NCBI GenBank assembly: GCA_043800545.1
Contig: JAZDMW010000069.1
Location: forward strand, 1-8,147
Source of the DNA: 1-14-0-20-39-34 sp043800545
GTDB lineage: Bacteria > Patescibacteriota > Patescibacteriia > Magasanikbacterales > UBA922
Length of the DNA: 8,147 bases
Reading direction: 5' to 3'
A model generated the notes under the pieces. It was given only the letters and a program-made list of their open reading frames with translations. It was not told the origin of the DNA and made no database searches. Below, in pieces: positions 1 through 6,297 of the stretch. The stretch's first letter is position 1; every line of letters begins with the position of its first letter. The position numbers were made by a program, and so were the translations under genes.

Positions 1-393
1 AGACGAAATGATCCACATAATTCGGAATTTCATGGAAAGTGGGAATTTTCTGGAGGTTCAATGAATATTGGTGAGACACTTGAAGAAAATCTAAAAAGAG
101 AAATTCATGAGGAATGCGGATATGACGTACAGATAGAAAAAAGACTCAATGCAATTGGCATATTCCCATTTCACCATAAAAAAGGAAGATATTCCTACCA
201 GGTATACCTGATTCCACACATTTGTACAATTGTTTCTGGAAATGGTGAATTTCATAAAGAAGAAGTCATGGAAATGCGATGGGTTTCTCCAGACGAAATA
301 CTCTCATACGACCTGATTCCAGAAAATAAAATTCTGTACCAAAGTTTTTCCAAGGAACTTGGTGAATGGATAGAAAATAATCATAACAAATAA
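1..393 (+). CDS. Nudix hydrolase, 5' end outside the window
   Basis: The frame is open from base 1, so the gene begins upstream. The ATG at 61 lies inside the Nudix box and is not the start. In the 130 visible residues the box reads G19-x5-E25-x7-R33-E34-I-x-E37-E38-x-G40-Y41, a full match to Gx5Ex7REUxEExGU; E37 and E38 are the usual Mg2+ ligands. Ahead of it, GKWEFSGG is the usual lead-in strand. Behind it, MRWVSPDEI is the typical closing segment of the fold. The family cleaves nucleoside diphosphates linked to another group, such as oxidised or excess NTPs, NDP-sugars or isopentenyl diphosphate. Nothing visible fixes the substrate. The stop is 21 bases before serS with no terminator between, so the two may be co-transcribed. 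Confidence 0.9.
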   Translation, partial: RRNDPHNSEFHGKWEFSGGSMNIGETLEENLKREIHEECGYDVQIEKRLNAIGIFPFHHKKGRYSYQVYLIPHICTIVSGNGEFHKEEVMEMRWVSPDEILSYDLIPENKILYQSFSKELGEWIENNHNK

Positions 394-414
394 TAATGAA
401 TTGATTATAAATAT

Positions 415-1653
415 ATGCTCGATCTAAAATTTATACGTGAAAATAAAGAACTCATCCAAAAAAATTGTGAAAATCGTCGTGTGAAGGTTGATGTAGAAAG
501 ACTTCTTGTTCTTGATGAACAAAAACGTGCTCTTCAACATGAAATTGATGATCTTCGTGCACTTCGTAACCAAAAGTCAAAGGGAAAACCAACAGAAGAA
601 GAAATTACAAAAATGCGTGAGGTCGGTGACAACATAAAAAATCTTGAGGAAAAGATGTCATCTATTGAAATAGAACTGAATGAGATTCTTTTAATGATTC
701 CAAATTTGACACACCCTGATTCTCCAATTGGTGGGGAAGAAGATTATACCGTGATATATACCAATAAGGAGCCAAATAAATTTTCTTTTGAGACAAAGGA
801 TCATGAAGAACTCATGACCAATTTGGATATGATAGATTTTGAACGTGGGGCAAAAGTTGCTGGCTCAAAATTTTATTTTTATAAAAATGATGGTGTTCGA
901 ATGAATCAAGCTCTTATTAACTATGGAATGGATATTCTCTCAAAGCATGGATATATTCTTCTCGAAACACCAGACGTAGCAAAACAAGAAATCCTTATTG
1001 GTGCGGGATTTAATCCTCGTGGAGCAGAAACACAAGTATATAACATTGAGGGAACAGACTTGTGCCTTATTGGAACAGCAGAAATAAGTACACTTGGATA
1101 TCATGCAAATGAAGTTTTAGACCTTTCACATGGACCAATTAAATATGCAGCTATTTCTCACAGTTTCCGTACAGAAGCTGGCGCCTATGGAAAGACCAGC
1201 AAAGGACTGTATCGTGTTCATCAATTCACAAAACTTGAGATGTTTATTTTTTCTAAACCAGAAGATAGTGAAAAACTTCATGAAGAACTCTTGAGTATTG
1301 AAAAAGAAATTTGTGATGGACTCGAAATTCCTTACCGTGTTATTGACATCCCAACAGGGGACCTTGGTGGGCCAGCATACCGCAAATATGATATTGAAGC
1401 TTGGATGACCATGAAAAACGATTATGGCGAAATTACAAGCACTAGCAATTGTACAGATTACCAAGCAAGACGCTTGAATATTAAATATACAAAGGAAGAC
1501 GGAACAAAAGAGTATGTGCATACACTCAATGGTACTGCAGTTGTCCTTAGTCGTTTTCCAATTGCACTTGCAGAAAATCATCAACAAGAAGATGGTAAAA
1601 TTGCTGTGCCACAGGCTCTTCAAAAATTTATTGGTAAAACAATCCTTGGCTAA
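415..1653 (+). CDS. serS: Serine--tRNA ligase
   Basis: Cytoplasmic class II aminoacyl-tRNA synthetase that activates serine with ATP and charges tRNA-Ser (and tRNA-Sec where present). The 412-residue product has normal family length. Residues 1-100 form the charged, leucine-rich antiparallel coiled coil that grips the long variable arm of tRNA-Ser. The catalytic core shows the serine-binding TAE loop (221-223), motif 2 (FRTEAG at 251-256 followed by GLYRVHQFTKLEMF) and motif 3 (LNGT at 371-374, R380, then ALAENHQQEDG), ending in the usual VPQAL tail. The ATG at 415 fits the family start MLDLKFIREN. No Shine-Dalgarno site precedes it. The next gene starts two bases after the stop, which implies one transcript. 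The coding sequence is AT-rich like its neighbours and appears intact. Confidence 0.98.
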   Translation: MLDLKFIRENKELIQKNCENRRVKVDVERLLVLDEQKRALQHEIDDLRALRNQKSKGKPTEEEITKMREVGDNIKNLEEKMSSIEIELNEILLMIPNLTHPDSPIGGEEDYTVIYTNKEPNKFSFETKDHEELMTNLDMIDFERGAKVAGSKFYFYKNDGVRMNQALINYGMDILSKHGYILLETPDVAKQEILIGAGFNPRGAETQVYNIEGTDLCLIGTAEISTLGYHANEVLDLSHGPIKYAAISHSFRTEAGAYGKTSKGLYRVHQFTKLEMFIFSKPEDSEKLHEELLSIEKEICDGLEIPYRVIDIPTGDLGGPAYRKYDIEAWMTMKNDYGEITSTSNCTDYQARRLNIKYTKEDGTKEYVHTLNGTAVVLSRFPIALAENHQQEDGKIAVPQALQKFIGKTILG

Positions 1654-1655
1654 CT

Positions 1656-2651
1656 ATGCCACATTATACATCAGAATATAAAACACAAAACACAAAACCA
1701 CCTCTGTGGAAATTCTGGTTGCATGAAAGCAGGCATCGCAAGGATGCTTCCTGGAAAAAAAGCCAAAATCCTTTTAATATCTCCACAGATGATGGACTCG
1801 GAACAAGAAAAAAGATATACATTGCTATTATCCTCTTTTCTTTTATTGGAATATGTTATACTCTTTTGTTCAATGAGTTTTTTCATGTACAAAAAGTAGA
1901 AATACAAGGAAATGACCGCATTACCAAACAGGAACTCATAGATACTGTCATTGGTATTACTCGTTATAATAAACTCCTCTTTTTACCTGGAGAAAGCTAC
2001 GTATTGGTAAATACGAATGAAATACGAGATATATTGATGAAAAAATATCCACTCAATTCAATTACTGTAAAAAAGACCTTTCCAAATCTCCTTACCATTG
2101 AGCTTACAGAAAAAATATCTACGGTAATTTACGATAATGGATATCAATATGCATATATTGGAACAGATGGAAAAATCATTGAACTTCTTGAGAAAGTAGG
2201 GGAGGATGAATGGGAAATACAGTACCAAATGGCAACTACCACGAATGAACAAGGAAATGTAGTTGAGGAAAAGAGAGAAGTATTGAGAATACATGAGCCA
2301 AGTGCAACACTTCTGAATACAAAATACGGAAATTATCCAATTATTTATCATGAAGGGCAGGGGACTGAAATTCATATAAATGACACCCTCTTTAATGATG
2401 ATACTATTTTGAAAGTAATTGAAATTTATCATGCAGTAAACACTTTTCCTGATTTGCAATATAAATATGTACATATAGAAAACGATTCAAAGGATCTTCT
2501 TTTATATACAAAAAATGGTTTAATTATACGATTTACAGGAAGAAATGATATCAAGCAACAACTGGAATACCTCAATATATTTTTCGCAAATAATAAGACA
2601 GCCAAAGAGTACATAGACCTCAGATATGATGGAACAATATATTGGAAATAA
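1656..2651 (+). CDS. FtsQ/DivIB-like cell division protein (POTRA domain)
   Basis: Probable bitopic inner-membrane protein of the divisome; FtsQ/DivIB links early and late division proteins through FtsB and FtsL. The 331 residues show a basic cytoplasmic tail (1-53, rich in K, R and W), one membrane helix (about 54-72, IYIAIILFSFIGICYTLLF) and then a POTRA domain (about 77-152). The POTRA runs from VQKVEIQGNDRITKQEL to the strand pair SITVKKTFPNLLTIELTEK, the characteristic FtsQ pattern. A beta domain follows to the C-terminus. Between GKIIELLEK (172-180) and YPIIYH there is a polar stretch of roughly 45 residues (GEDEWEIQYQ onward) that looks longer than in standard FtsQ proteins. The gene starts two bases after serS with no ribosome site, so coupled translation is likely. 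The family call rests on topology and the POTRA pattern, not on invariant residues. Confidence 0.8.
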   Translation: MPHYTSEYKTQNTKPPLWKFWLHESRHRKDASWKKSQNPFNISTDDGLGTRKKIYIAIILFSFIGICYTLLFNEFFHVQKVEIQGNDRITKQELIDTVIGITRYNKLLFLPGESYVLVNTNEIRDILMKKYPLNSITVKKTFPNLLTIELTEKISTVIYDNGYQYAYIGTDGKIIELLEKVGEDEWEIQYQMATTTNEQGNVVEEKREVLRIHEPSATLLNTKYGNYPIIYHEGQGTEIHINDTLFNDDTILKVIEIYHAVNTFPDLQYKYVHIENDSKDLLLYTKNGLIIRFTGRNDIKQQLEYLNIFFANNKTAKEYIDLRYDGTIYWK

Positions 2652-2656
2652 TCCAC

Positions 2657-2685
2657 TTGATGAAAATTTTTCCTTATGATATAGT
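2657..2685 (+). promoter_or_regulatory. Probable promoter of the DsbA-like gene
   Basis: TTGATG at 2657-2662 (4 of 6 to the sigma-70 -35 consensus), a 17-bp spacer, then TATAGT at 2680-2685 (5 of 6 to the -10). Transcription would begin near 2692, leaving a leader of about 34 bases before the ATG at 2726. It lies just past the FtsQ-like stop and would allow the DsbA-like gene to be expressed separately from serS and the FtsQ-like gene. Confidence 0.5.
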
Positions 2686-2698
2686 AAGGGAACCTTAC
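2684..2698 (+). repeat. Inverted repeat over the expected transcription start
   Basis: GTAAGG (2684-2689), loop GAA, CCTTAC (2693-2698): a perfect six-base inverted repeat that overlaps the end of the -10 box and the expected start site near 2692. No T-run follows, so it is not a terminator. It could be an operator or a short 5' hairpin that stabilises the transcript. A chance origin cannot be excluded at this length. Confidence 0.4.
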
Positions 2699-2725
2699 AG
2701 TAATATTTAATCTAATTCTAATAGT

Positions 2726-3484
2726 ATGGAAGAAAATACAAATCCAAAACACCCTATAGTACGAGCTTTAAATGAGCTTGAGCCAGTACATACCTTTGCT
2801 CTTGGTATCATCAGTGGGCTTCTTGTCCTCTGTACAGTAGGTTTTTTCATCCTCTTGGGGAATGTACTCAAATCTGATGAAACACTCGCTGGCAATGATA
2901 CTGTTGTAAAAGAAGATCCCAAGGATCAAGTGGTAGACACCGGTAAAGGATACACTCTTACAGCAGTAGACACAAAAGTTGATCAAATTCGTGGAAATAA
3001 AAATGCAAAAATTACCATTATTGAATACTCAGACACAGAATGCCCATTCTGTAACAGATTCCATACAACCATGAAAAAAATTATGGATAATTATGGGGAT
3101 CAAGTACGTTGGGTACTTCGCCATAATCCACTTGATGGACTTCATGCAAATGCAAGAAAAGCTGCTGTTGCAGAAGAATGTGCTGGAGAACAAGGCAAAT
3201 TCTGGGAACTTGCTGACTATCTCTACAATACAGTTGCAACCAATGGAAAATTGGATGGAACACAATTTAAGACCTACGCAAGTGCTGTTGGCCTCAATAC
3301 ATCAAAATTTGAGACCTGTCTCAACTCAGGAAAATATGATAGTAAAATATCTCGTGATCAAGCAGACGTACCACAACAAGGAACACCATTTAGTGTCATA
3401 GTTGGACCAAATGGGGAAGAGACCCCTATCAATGGTGCTCAACCTTATGAGGCTGTAGAACAAGCTATTAAAGCACTACTCTAG
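2726..3484 (+). CDS. Membrane-anchored DsbA-like thiol:disulfide oxidoreductase
   Basis: Probable extracytoplasmic protein that inserts or reshuffles disulfides in exported proteins. The 252 residues comprise a short cytoplasmic N-terminus, one membrane helix (about 23-46, FALGIISGLLVLCTVGFFILL), a polar linker (47-90) and a DsbA/BdbD-type thioredoxin domain (about 91-252). The active site is C106-P-F-C109 within EYSDTECPFCNRFH. The cis-proline loop is GTP at 219-221. The helical insert carries C152 (EECAGEQGKFW) and C198 (FETCLNSG), a pair often found in this subfamily and probably a second, structural disulfide. No DsbB or VKOR partner is visible. The ATG at 2726 has no Shine-Dalgarno site but gives a sensible N-terminus. 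It has its own promoter and a strong terminator, so it is likely monocistronic. It stops with TAG; the other eight genes use TAA. Confidence 0.93.
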   Translation: MEENTNPKHPIVRALNELEPVHTFALGIISGLLVLCTVGFFILLGNVLKSDETLAGNDTVVKEDPKDQVVDTGKGYTLTAVDTKVDQIRGNKNAKITIIEYSDTECPFCNRFHTTMKKIMDNYGDQVRWVLRHNPLDGLHANARKAAVAEECAGEQGKFWELADYLYNTVATNGKLDGTQFKTYASAVGLNTSKFETCLNSGKYDSKISRDQADVPQQGTPFSVIVGPNGEETPINGAQPYEAVEQAIKALL

Positions 3485-3503
3485 TACAATATAAAGATAT
3501 AAT

Positions 3504-3533
3504 AAAAAAGAGGAATATAATTTCCTCTTTTTT
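3504..3533 (+). terminator. Rho-independent terminator of the DsbA-like gene
   Basis: A perfect 12-bp stem, AAAAAAGAGGAA (3504-3515) with TTCCTCTTTTTT (3522-3533), and a six-base loop TATAAT. The T-run forms the 3' arm. It lies 20 bases after the TAG stop. The flanking A- and T-runs mean it could also stop transcription coming from the other direction. Confidence 0.88.
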
Positions 3534-3890
3534 ATTTGGTAATAATATCTTTGCCATATCTATGTGTCGCACAATATGTAGTATATTTTTTCATTGGAAA
3601 AGAGAGGGGATTGTGTGAGATATTACAATTATTGACATCAACACAGCTATTACAATGAACGAATATATAATTCATCATGGAAACATATACAGAATTCTAA
3701 AGAGAAAAAATAATTTTAAAAAAATTATAAAAAAATATATAACTGATAAATGAAATAGTATTTTTATACAAAAGTATACAGTATTTGGCTAATCACAGCG
3801 GTTTTCTGTATAAGTCACTGGTATGTTTATACCTGTATTTTTGAAGTCTCTTTCTGTTGCGTCGCATAAGATATATTATGCGACGCGTTA
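3534..3890. other. AT-rich intergenic gap with several inverted repeats
   Basis: No convincing gene is present. A 32-codon frame (3655-3753, mostly N, I and K) is what random AT-rich DNA would give. Around 3690-3770 the sequence is almost only A and T. Further right, inverted repeats cluster: TATACAG/CTGTATA (3775-3781 and 3806-3812), GGTAT/ATACC (3820-3824 and 3829-3833) and the 11-bp hairpin at 3859-3886. A weak promoter-like pair, CTGATA (3743-3748) and TATACA (3765-3770) with a 16-bp spacer, lies just before this cluster, so a short RNA of about 110 bases is conceivable but unproven. Confidence 0.5.
3859..3886. repeat. 11-bp perfect hairpin
   Basis: GCGTCGCATAA (3859-3869) is the exact reverse complement of TTATGCGACGC (3876-3886), with a six-base loop GATATA. 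Neither side has a long T-run (GTTATTTATCC on the plus side, AACAGAAAGAG on the minus side), so it is not a classical terminator. It may act as a back-up terminator for minus-strand transcripts, cap a small RNA, or be one copy of a dispersed intergenic repeat. Only one copy is present here. Confidence 0.7.
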
Positions 3891-3894
3891 TTTA

Positions 3895-3928
3895 TCCTAT
3901 AAATAAAAGAAAGAACCCAGTAGGTTCT
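3895..3928 (-). terminator. Terminator of the CxC protein gene
   Basis: Read on the minus strand: AGAACC (3928-3923), loop TACTG, GGTTCT (3917-3912), then the T-rich tail TTCTTTTATTTAT. The six-base stem is short but perfect and is followed at once by the T-run. It sits about 40 bases beyond the stop of the 76-residue gene. The 11-bp hairpin lies directly downstream and could serve as a second barrier. Confidence 0.65.
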
Positions 3929-3969
3929 CTCATACAAAAAGGTGGAAATATATTGTCCTCTCCCCTTAT

Positions 3970-4200
3970 TTATTCTTGATTAGGGACATCAAATACTTGT
4001 CCTGAAATCATTGTCAGTGGAACAAACAAAAACTTATACGTTGCTCCACAGGTACACTGAAAATGAATTGTTTGTGTTTCAGTTGATCCATTTGATGCCA
4101 TTCGCATTACACGACCATCCCCACACGAACAATCTCGAATGGTGTCCCCCACCACAATGCAAATTTTTGGTAAACCATTTTGAATTTTTATTTCTCCCAT
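3970..4200 (-). CDS. Small CxC...CxC protein, probably zinc-binding, function unknown
   Basis: I do not recognise a named family. The 76 residues contain two CxC motifs, C24-S-C26-G and C49-T-C51-G, plus a lone C14. They are separated by 22 residues (GDGRVMRMASNGSTETQTIHFQ) that read like two beta strands, so the layout resembles a treble-clef or zinc-ribbon fold holding one metal. It has no signal peptide or membrane helix and should be cytoplasmic. Three points support it as real: a GGAG site at 4211-4208, seven bases before the ATG and the only clear Shine-Dalgarno in the window; a hairpin terminator after the stop; and a strong promoter upstream at 4535-4563. That promoter implies a leader of about 325 bases containing the GC-rich segment. 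Possible roles are nucleic-acid or protein binding, but nothing in the sequence decides this. Confidence 0.65.
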   Translation of the reverse strand: MGEIKIQNGLPKICIVVGDTIRDCSCGDGRVMRMASNGSTETQTIHFQCTCGATYKFLFVPLTMISGQVFDVPNQE

Positions 4201-4530
4201 GATCCAACTCCATGTTTGGTTGTAAATACAAAGTTAATCATCATGTGTCGTAAAATTTCAATGCCAGGTCCTTTCGGCCTGGCTATGATGGGTTGTCCCC
4301 TCTTTTACCTTCTGCCCATGGAACGGGACGGCCGTGAGCCCTTACGACCTTCGCGTGTACATGGTTCTACTTTTTCTCGATCTTGCCTTTTGTGATGGCG
4401 ATGAAGTGTTGCCACCGCACGTGTTCCTTCATCAAGTCGACTAAGGGTAGTGATGACAGTCTCACCATCATCAACCTCAACCGGCTCGACCTTGATTTCT
4501 GCTGGAGGAGTTGAAACCTTCTTCTTCCCC
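4201..4530 (-). ncRNA. GC-rich transcribed segment: candidate structured leader or small RNA
   Basis: The stretch is about 52% G+C over 4261-4500, well above the genes around it. It begins right after a near-consensus promoter and ends at the CxC gene. Possible helices on the minus strand are: ATCAAG(G)TCGA (4496-4486) with TCGACTTGAT (4440-4431); GATGAAG (4433-4427) with CTTCATC (4406-4400), which excludes part of the first; and GCCAGG-CC-GAAA-GG-A-CCTGGC (4283-4263), a GNRA-capped hairpin with one bulged A, followed by a weak T-rich tail. It does not look like tmRNA, RNase P, SRP or 6S RNA. Competing coding readings exist: a 34-codon ATG frame (4471-4367) and a basic frame open from 4532 to 4305 that lacks an early start codon. 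It may be a cis-regulatory leader of the CxC gene, an independent RNA or short genes. Confidence 0.4.
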
Positions 4531-4534
4531 TTTT

Positions 4535-4563
4535 ATTGTACTAAAACAAAAGTTATTTGTCAA
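4535..4563 (-). promoter_or_regulatory. Near-consensus sigma-70 promoter
   Basis: On the minus strand: TTGACA (4563-4558, 6 of 6), a 17-bp spacer, TACAAT (4540-4535, 5 of 6). Transcription should start near 4528 in the run AAAAGGGGAAG. The -35 begins inside the last two T of the pyrG terminator, so a new transcript is launched exactly where the previous one ends. It drives the GC-rich segment and probably the CxC gene. Confidence 0.82.
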
Positions 4564-4591
4564 AAAAAAGAAATGTGTTTATGCACATTCC
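4562..4591 (-). terminator. Rho-independent terminator of pyrG
   Basis: On the minus strand: GGAATGTG (4591-4584), six-base loop, CACATTTC (4577-4570), then eight T (4569-4562). The eight-base stem has one G-U pair. It lies about 20 bases after the pyrG stop and has every mark of an efficient intrinsic terminator. Confidence 0.9.
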
Positions 4592-4610
4592 TTTTATCTT
4601 CAATATATTT

Positions 4611-6239
4611 TTACTTCTTTTTCGCTGCTTCAATGAATGCACGAAACAATGGATGCGGACTCATTGGACGTGATTGAAATTCCGGATGAAACTGTGTTCC
4701 AACAAAAAATGGATGATCAGTGAGTTCTACAATTTCCACCAGGTTAGACTCTTCATTTATACCAGCAATTTTGAGTCCAGCATTTTCTATAATTTCTCTA
4801 TACTCATTATTAAATTCATATCGATGGCGATGTCGTTCTGAAATATATTCTTCATTATATGCTTCGTATGTTTTTGTTCCTTTTGTTAACAGACAATTAT
4901 ATGCTCCAAGCCTCATCGTACCACCATAACGATTTTCTGAGACATTTTCTTTTTGAAGTGGATTAATATGGATAATTGGATCAGGCGTGTTTGGATTAAT
5001 TTCTACAGTATTGGCTTCTTTTTTTCCAACAACATTACGAAGAAATTCCACACAAGCAAGTTGCATGCCATAACAAAGGCCTAAATATGGTATTTTATTT
5101 TCTCTTGCAAATTGTATTGCTTTAATAACACCTTCAATACCACGTGAACCAAAACCACCAGGAACAATTATTCCAGCATATTCCTTTAATTCATCTACTT
5201 TTCCTGGATTGGATTCATACTCTTCTGAATCTATCCAAGTAAGCTGTGGATGACAATTATGAAAGTACGATGCATGTTTTATTGCTTCTATAACAGAGAT
5301 ATATGAATCTGAGAGAGTATAATCCCCTGTTCCAAAATATTTTCCAACGACAGCGACACGAACAATATTATCTTTTTGTACAGATTTTTTATAAAAATCT
5401 TCCCAAAATGACATGTCAGATTCTCGTTCATGAAGATCAAGAACACGCAAAAGCTTATTTCCTAAATCTTGTTTCTCAAAATTCAATGGCACTTTATATA
5501 TGGAATCAACATCCGGAGCAGAAATACAATTTTCTTTGGATACTCCGCAAAAAGTAGCCAATTTTTCTTTTCGTGGCTCATCCAGTTCCTCTGCCCCACG
5601 TGCTATGATAATATCTGGATTTATTCCTGCTTGATTCAATTGACGTACAGCATGTTGTGTTGGTTTTGTTTTCATTTCACCCAAGTGTCCTGGAATTGGC
5701 AAATAACTCACAATCACACATGCGACATCCTTTGGATTCTTGAGCTTCATCATACGAGCGGCTTCAAGGAAGAGAATATTCTCATACTCCCCTACTGTTC
5801 CACCAATTTCTATCATGGTGATGTCGGCTTCATGATTTCTTTGTGCTTTTTCTATTCTATCAATAATTTCTTCTGGAATATGTGGAACGACTTGTACACA
5901 TTTTCCTTTATACTTCATGGCACGTTCATTTTCTATCACGGTTTGGTATACTCTCCCCGTTGTCATGTAATTCATTGAAGTGAGATCGACATCCAAAAAA
6001 CGCTCATAATTTCCCATGTCTTGATCGGTTTCATCTCCATCAATAGTCACAAATACTTCTCCATGCTCTGTTGGATTCATGGTACCAGCATCAACATTCA
6101 CATAGGGATCAGCCTTGAGGGCGGTTACCCGAAATCCTTTGGATTTAAAAATTGCTCCTAGGGATGATGAAGTTACCCCTTTTCCAACTCCACTGAGTAC
6201 TCCTCCTACAATGAATATATACTTTGGATTTCCTTTCAT
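4611..6239 (-). CDS. pyrG: CTP synthase (glutamine-hydrolysing)
   Basis: Converts UTP to CTP using ATP and ammonia from glutamine, the last step of de novo pyrimidine nucleotide synthesis; a cytosolic tetramer that also forms filaments in some bacteria. The ATG at 6239 is chosen because MKGNPKYIFIVGGVLSGVGKG is the standard N-terminus. The frame extends 15 codons further up, but that extension (VLSFNYYFLF) is foreign to the family. The 542-residue product has full length. The synthetase domain (1-about 270) carries the P-loop GGVLSGVGKG (12-21) and the Mg/ATP region EIGGTVG (144-150). The class I glutaminase domain (about 293-542) has the oxyanion loop GGFGSRG (361-367), nucleophile C389 in GLCYGMQ, and H518 and E520 in HPE. 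No Shine-Dalgarno precedes the ATG. A TATTAT at 6252-6247 would place a start site at the ATG (leaderless), but no good -35 goes with it. Confidence 0.98.
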   Translation of the reverse strand: MKGNPKYIFIVGGVLSGVGKGVTSSSLGAIFKSKGFRVTALKADPYVNVDAGTMNPTEHGEVFVTIDGDETDQDMGNYERFLDVDLTSMNYMTTGRVYQTVIENERAMKYKGKCVQVVPHIPEEIIDRIEKAQRNHEADITMIEIGGTVGEYENILFLEAARMMKLKNPKDVACVIVSYLPIPGHLGEMKTKPTQHAVRQLNQAGINPDIIIARGAEELDEPRKEKLATFCGVSKENCISAPDVDSIYKVPLNFEKQDLGNKLLRVLDLHERESDMSFWEDFYKKSVQKDNIVRVAVVGKYFGTGDYTLSDSYISVIEAIKHASYFHNCHPQLTWIDSEEYESNPGKVDELKEYAGIIVPGGFGSRGIEGVIKAIQFARENKIPYLGLCYGMQLACVEFLRNVVGKKEANTVEINPNTPDPIIHINPLQKENVSENRYGGTMRLGAYNCLLTKGTKTYEAYNEEYISERHRHRYEFNNEYREIIENAGLKIAGINEESNLVEIVELTDHPFFVGTQFHPEFQSRPMSPHPLFRAFIEAAKKK

Positions 6240-6273
6240 AGAATGAATAATAAATAAAAAATAATAATTAAAA

Positions 6274-6297
6274 GATAAAACCACGTTTACCGTGGTT
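6274..6297 (-). terminator. Terminator overlapping the rplI stop codon
   Basis: On the minus strand: AACCACG (6297-6291), loop GTAAA, CGTGGTT (6285-6279), leading into TTTTATC and then TTT. The seven-base stem is perfect, and its loop contains the TAA stop of rplI (6289-6287). A ribosome finishing rplI would cover the 5' arm, so termination may depend on translation and some read-through into pyrG is possible. Confidence 0.72.

Noticed and set aside
61..393. ATG at 61 as the start of the Nudix gene
   Set aside because: It lies inside the Nudix box, and the frame is open and family-like back to base 1.
1126..1623. Long minus-strand frame (165 codons) inside serS
   Set aside because: It is a shadow of a certain gene, rich in F, C and I, without domain or start signals.
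3655..3753. Small plus-strand frame of 32 residues in the AT-rich gap
   Set aside because: Its composition is nearly all N, I, K and Y as expected from random AT-rich DNA, with no ribosome site and no well-placed promoter.
3561..4254. Repeated ATGTGTCG near 3562 and 4244 as a repeat family
   Set aside because: Only eight bases match and the flanks differ; this is within chance for a window of this size.
4261..4530. tmRNA, RNase P, SRP RNA or 6S RNA
   Set aside because: The diagnostic conserved blocks of these RNAs (tRNA-like end, RNase P core, SRP GGAA loop with its partner) are not present.
4180..4677. Plus-strand frames at 4180-4395 and 4450-4677
   Set aside because: They are antisense to the GC-rich segment and to the pyrG end, have no promoter or ribosome site on that strand, and show no recognisable domain.
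6240..6284. N-terminal extension of CTP synthase
   Set aside because: The extra residues are not found in the family, and they would place the start inside the rplI terminator region.
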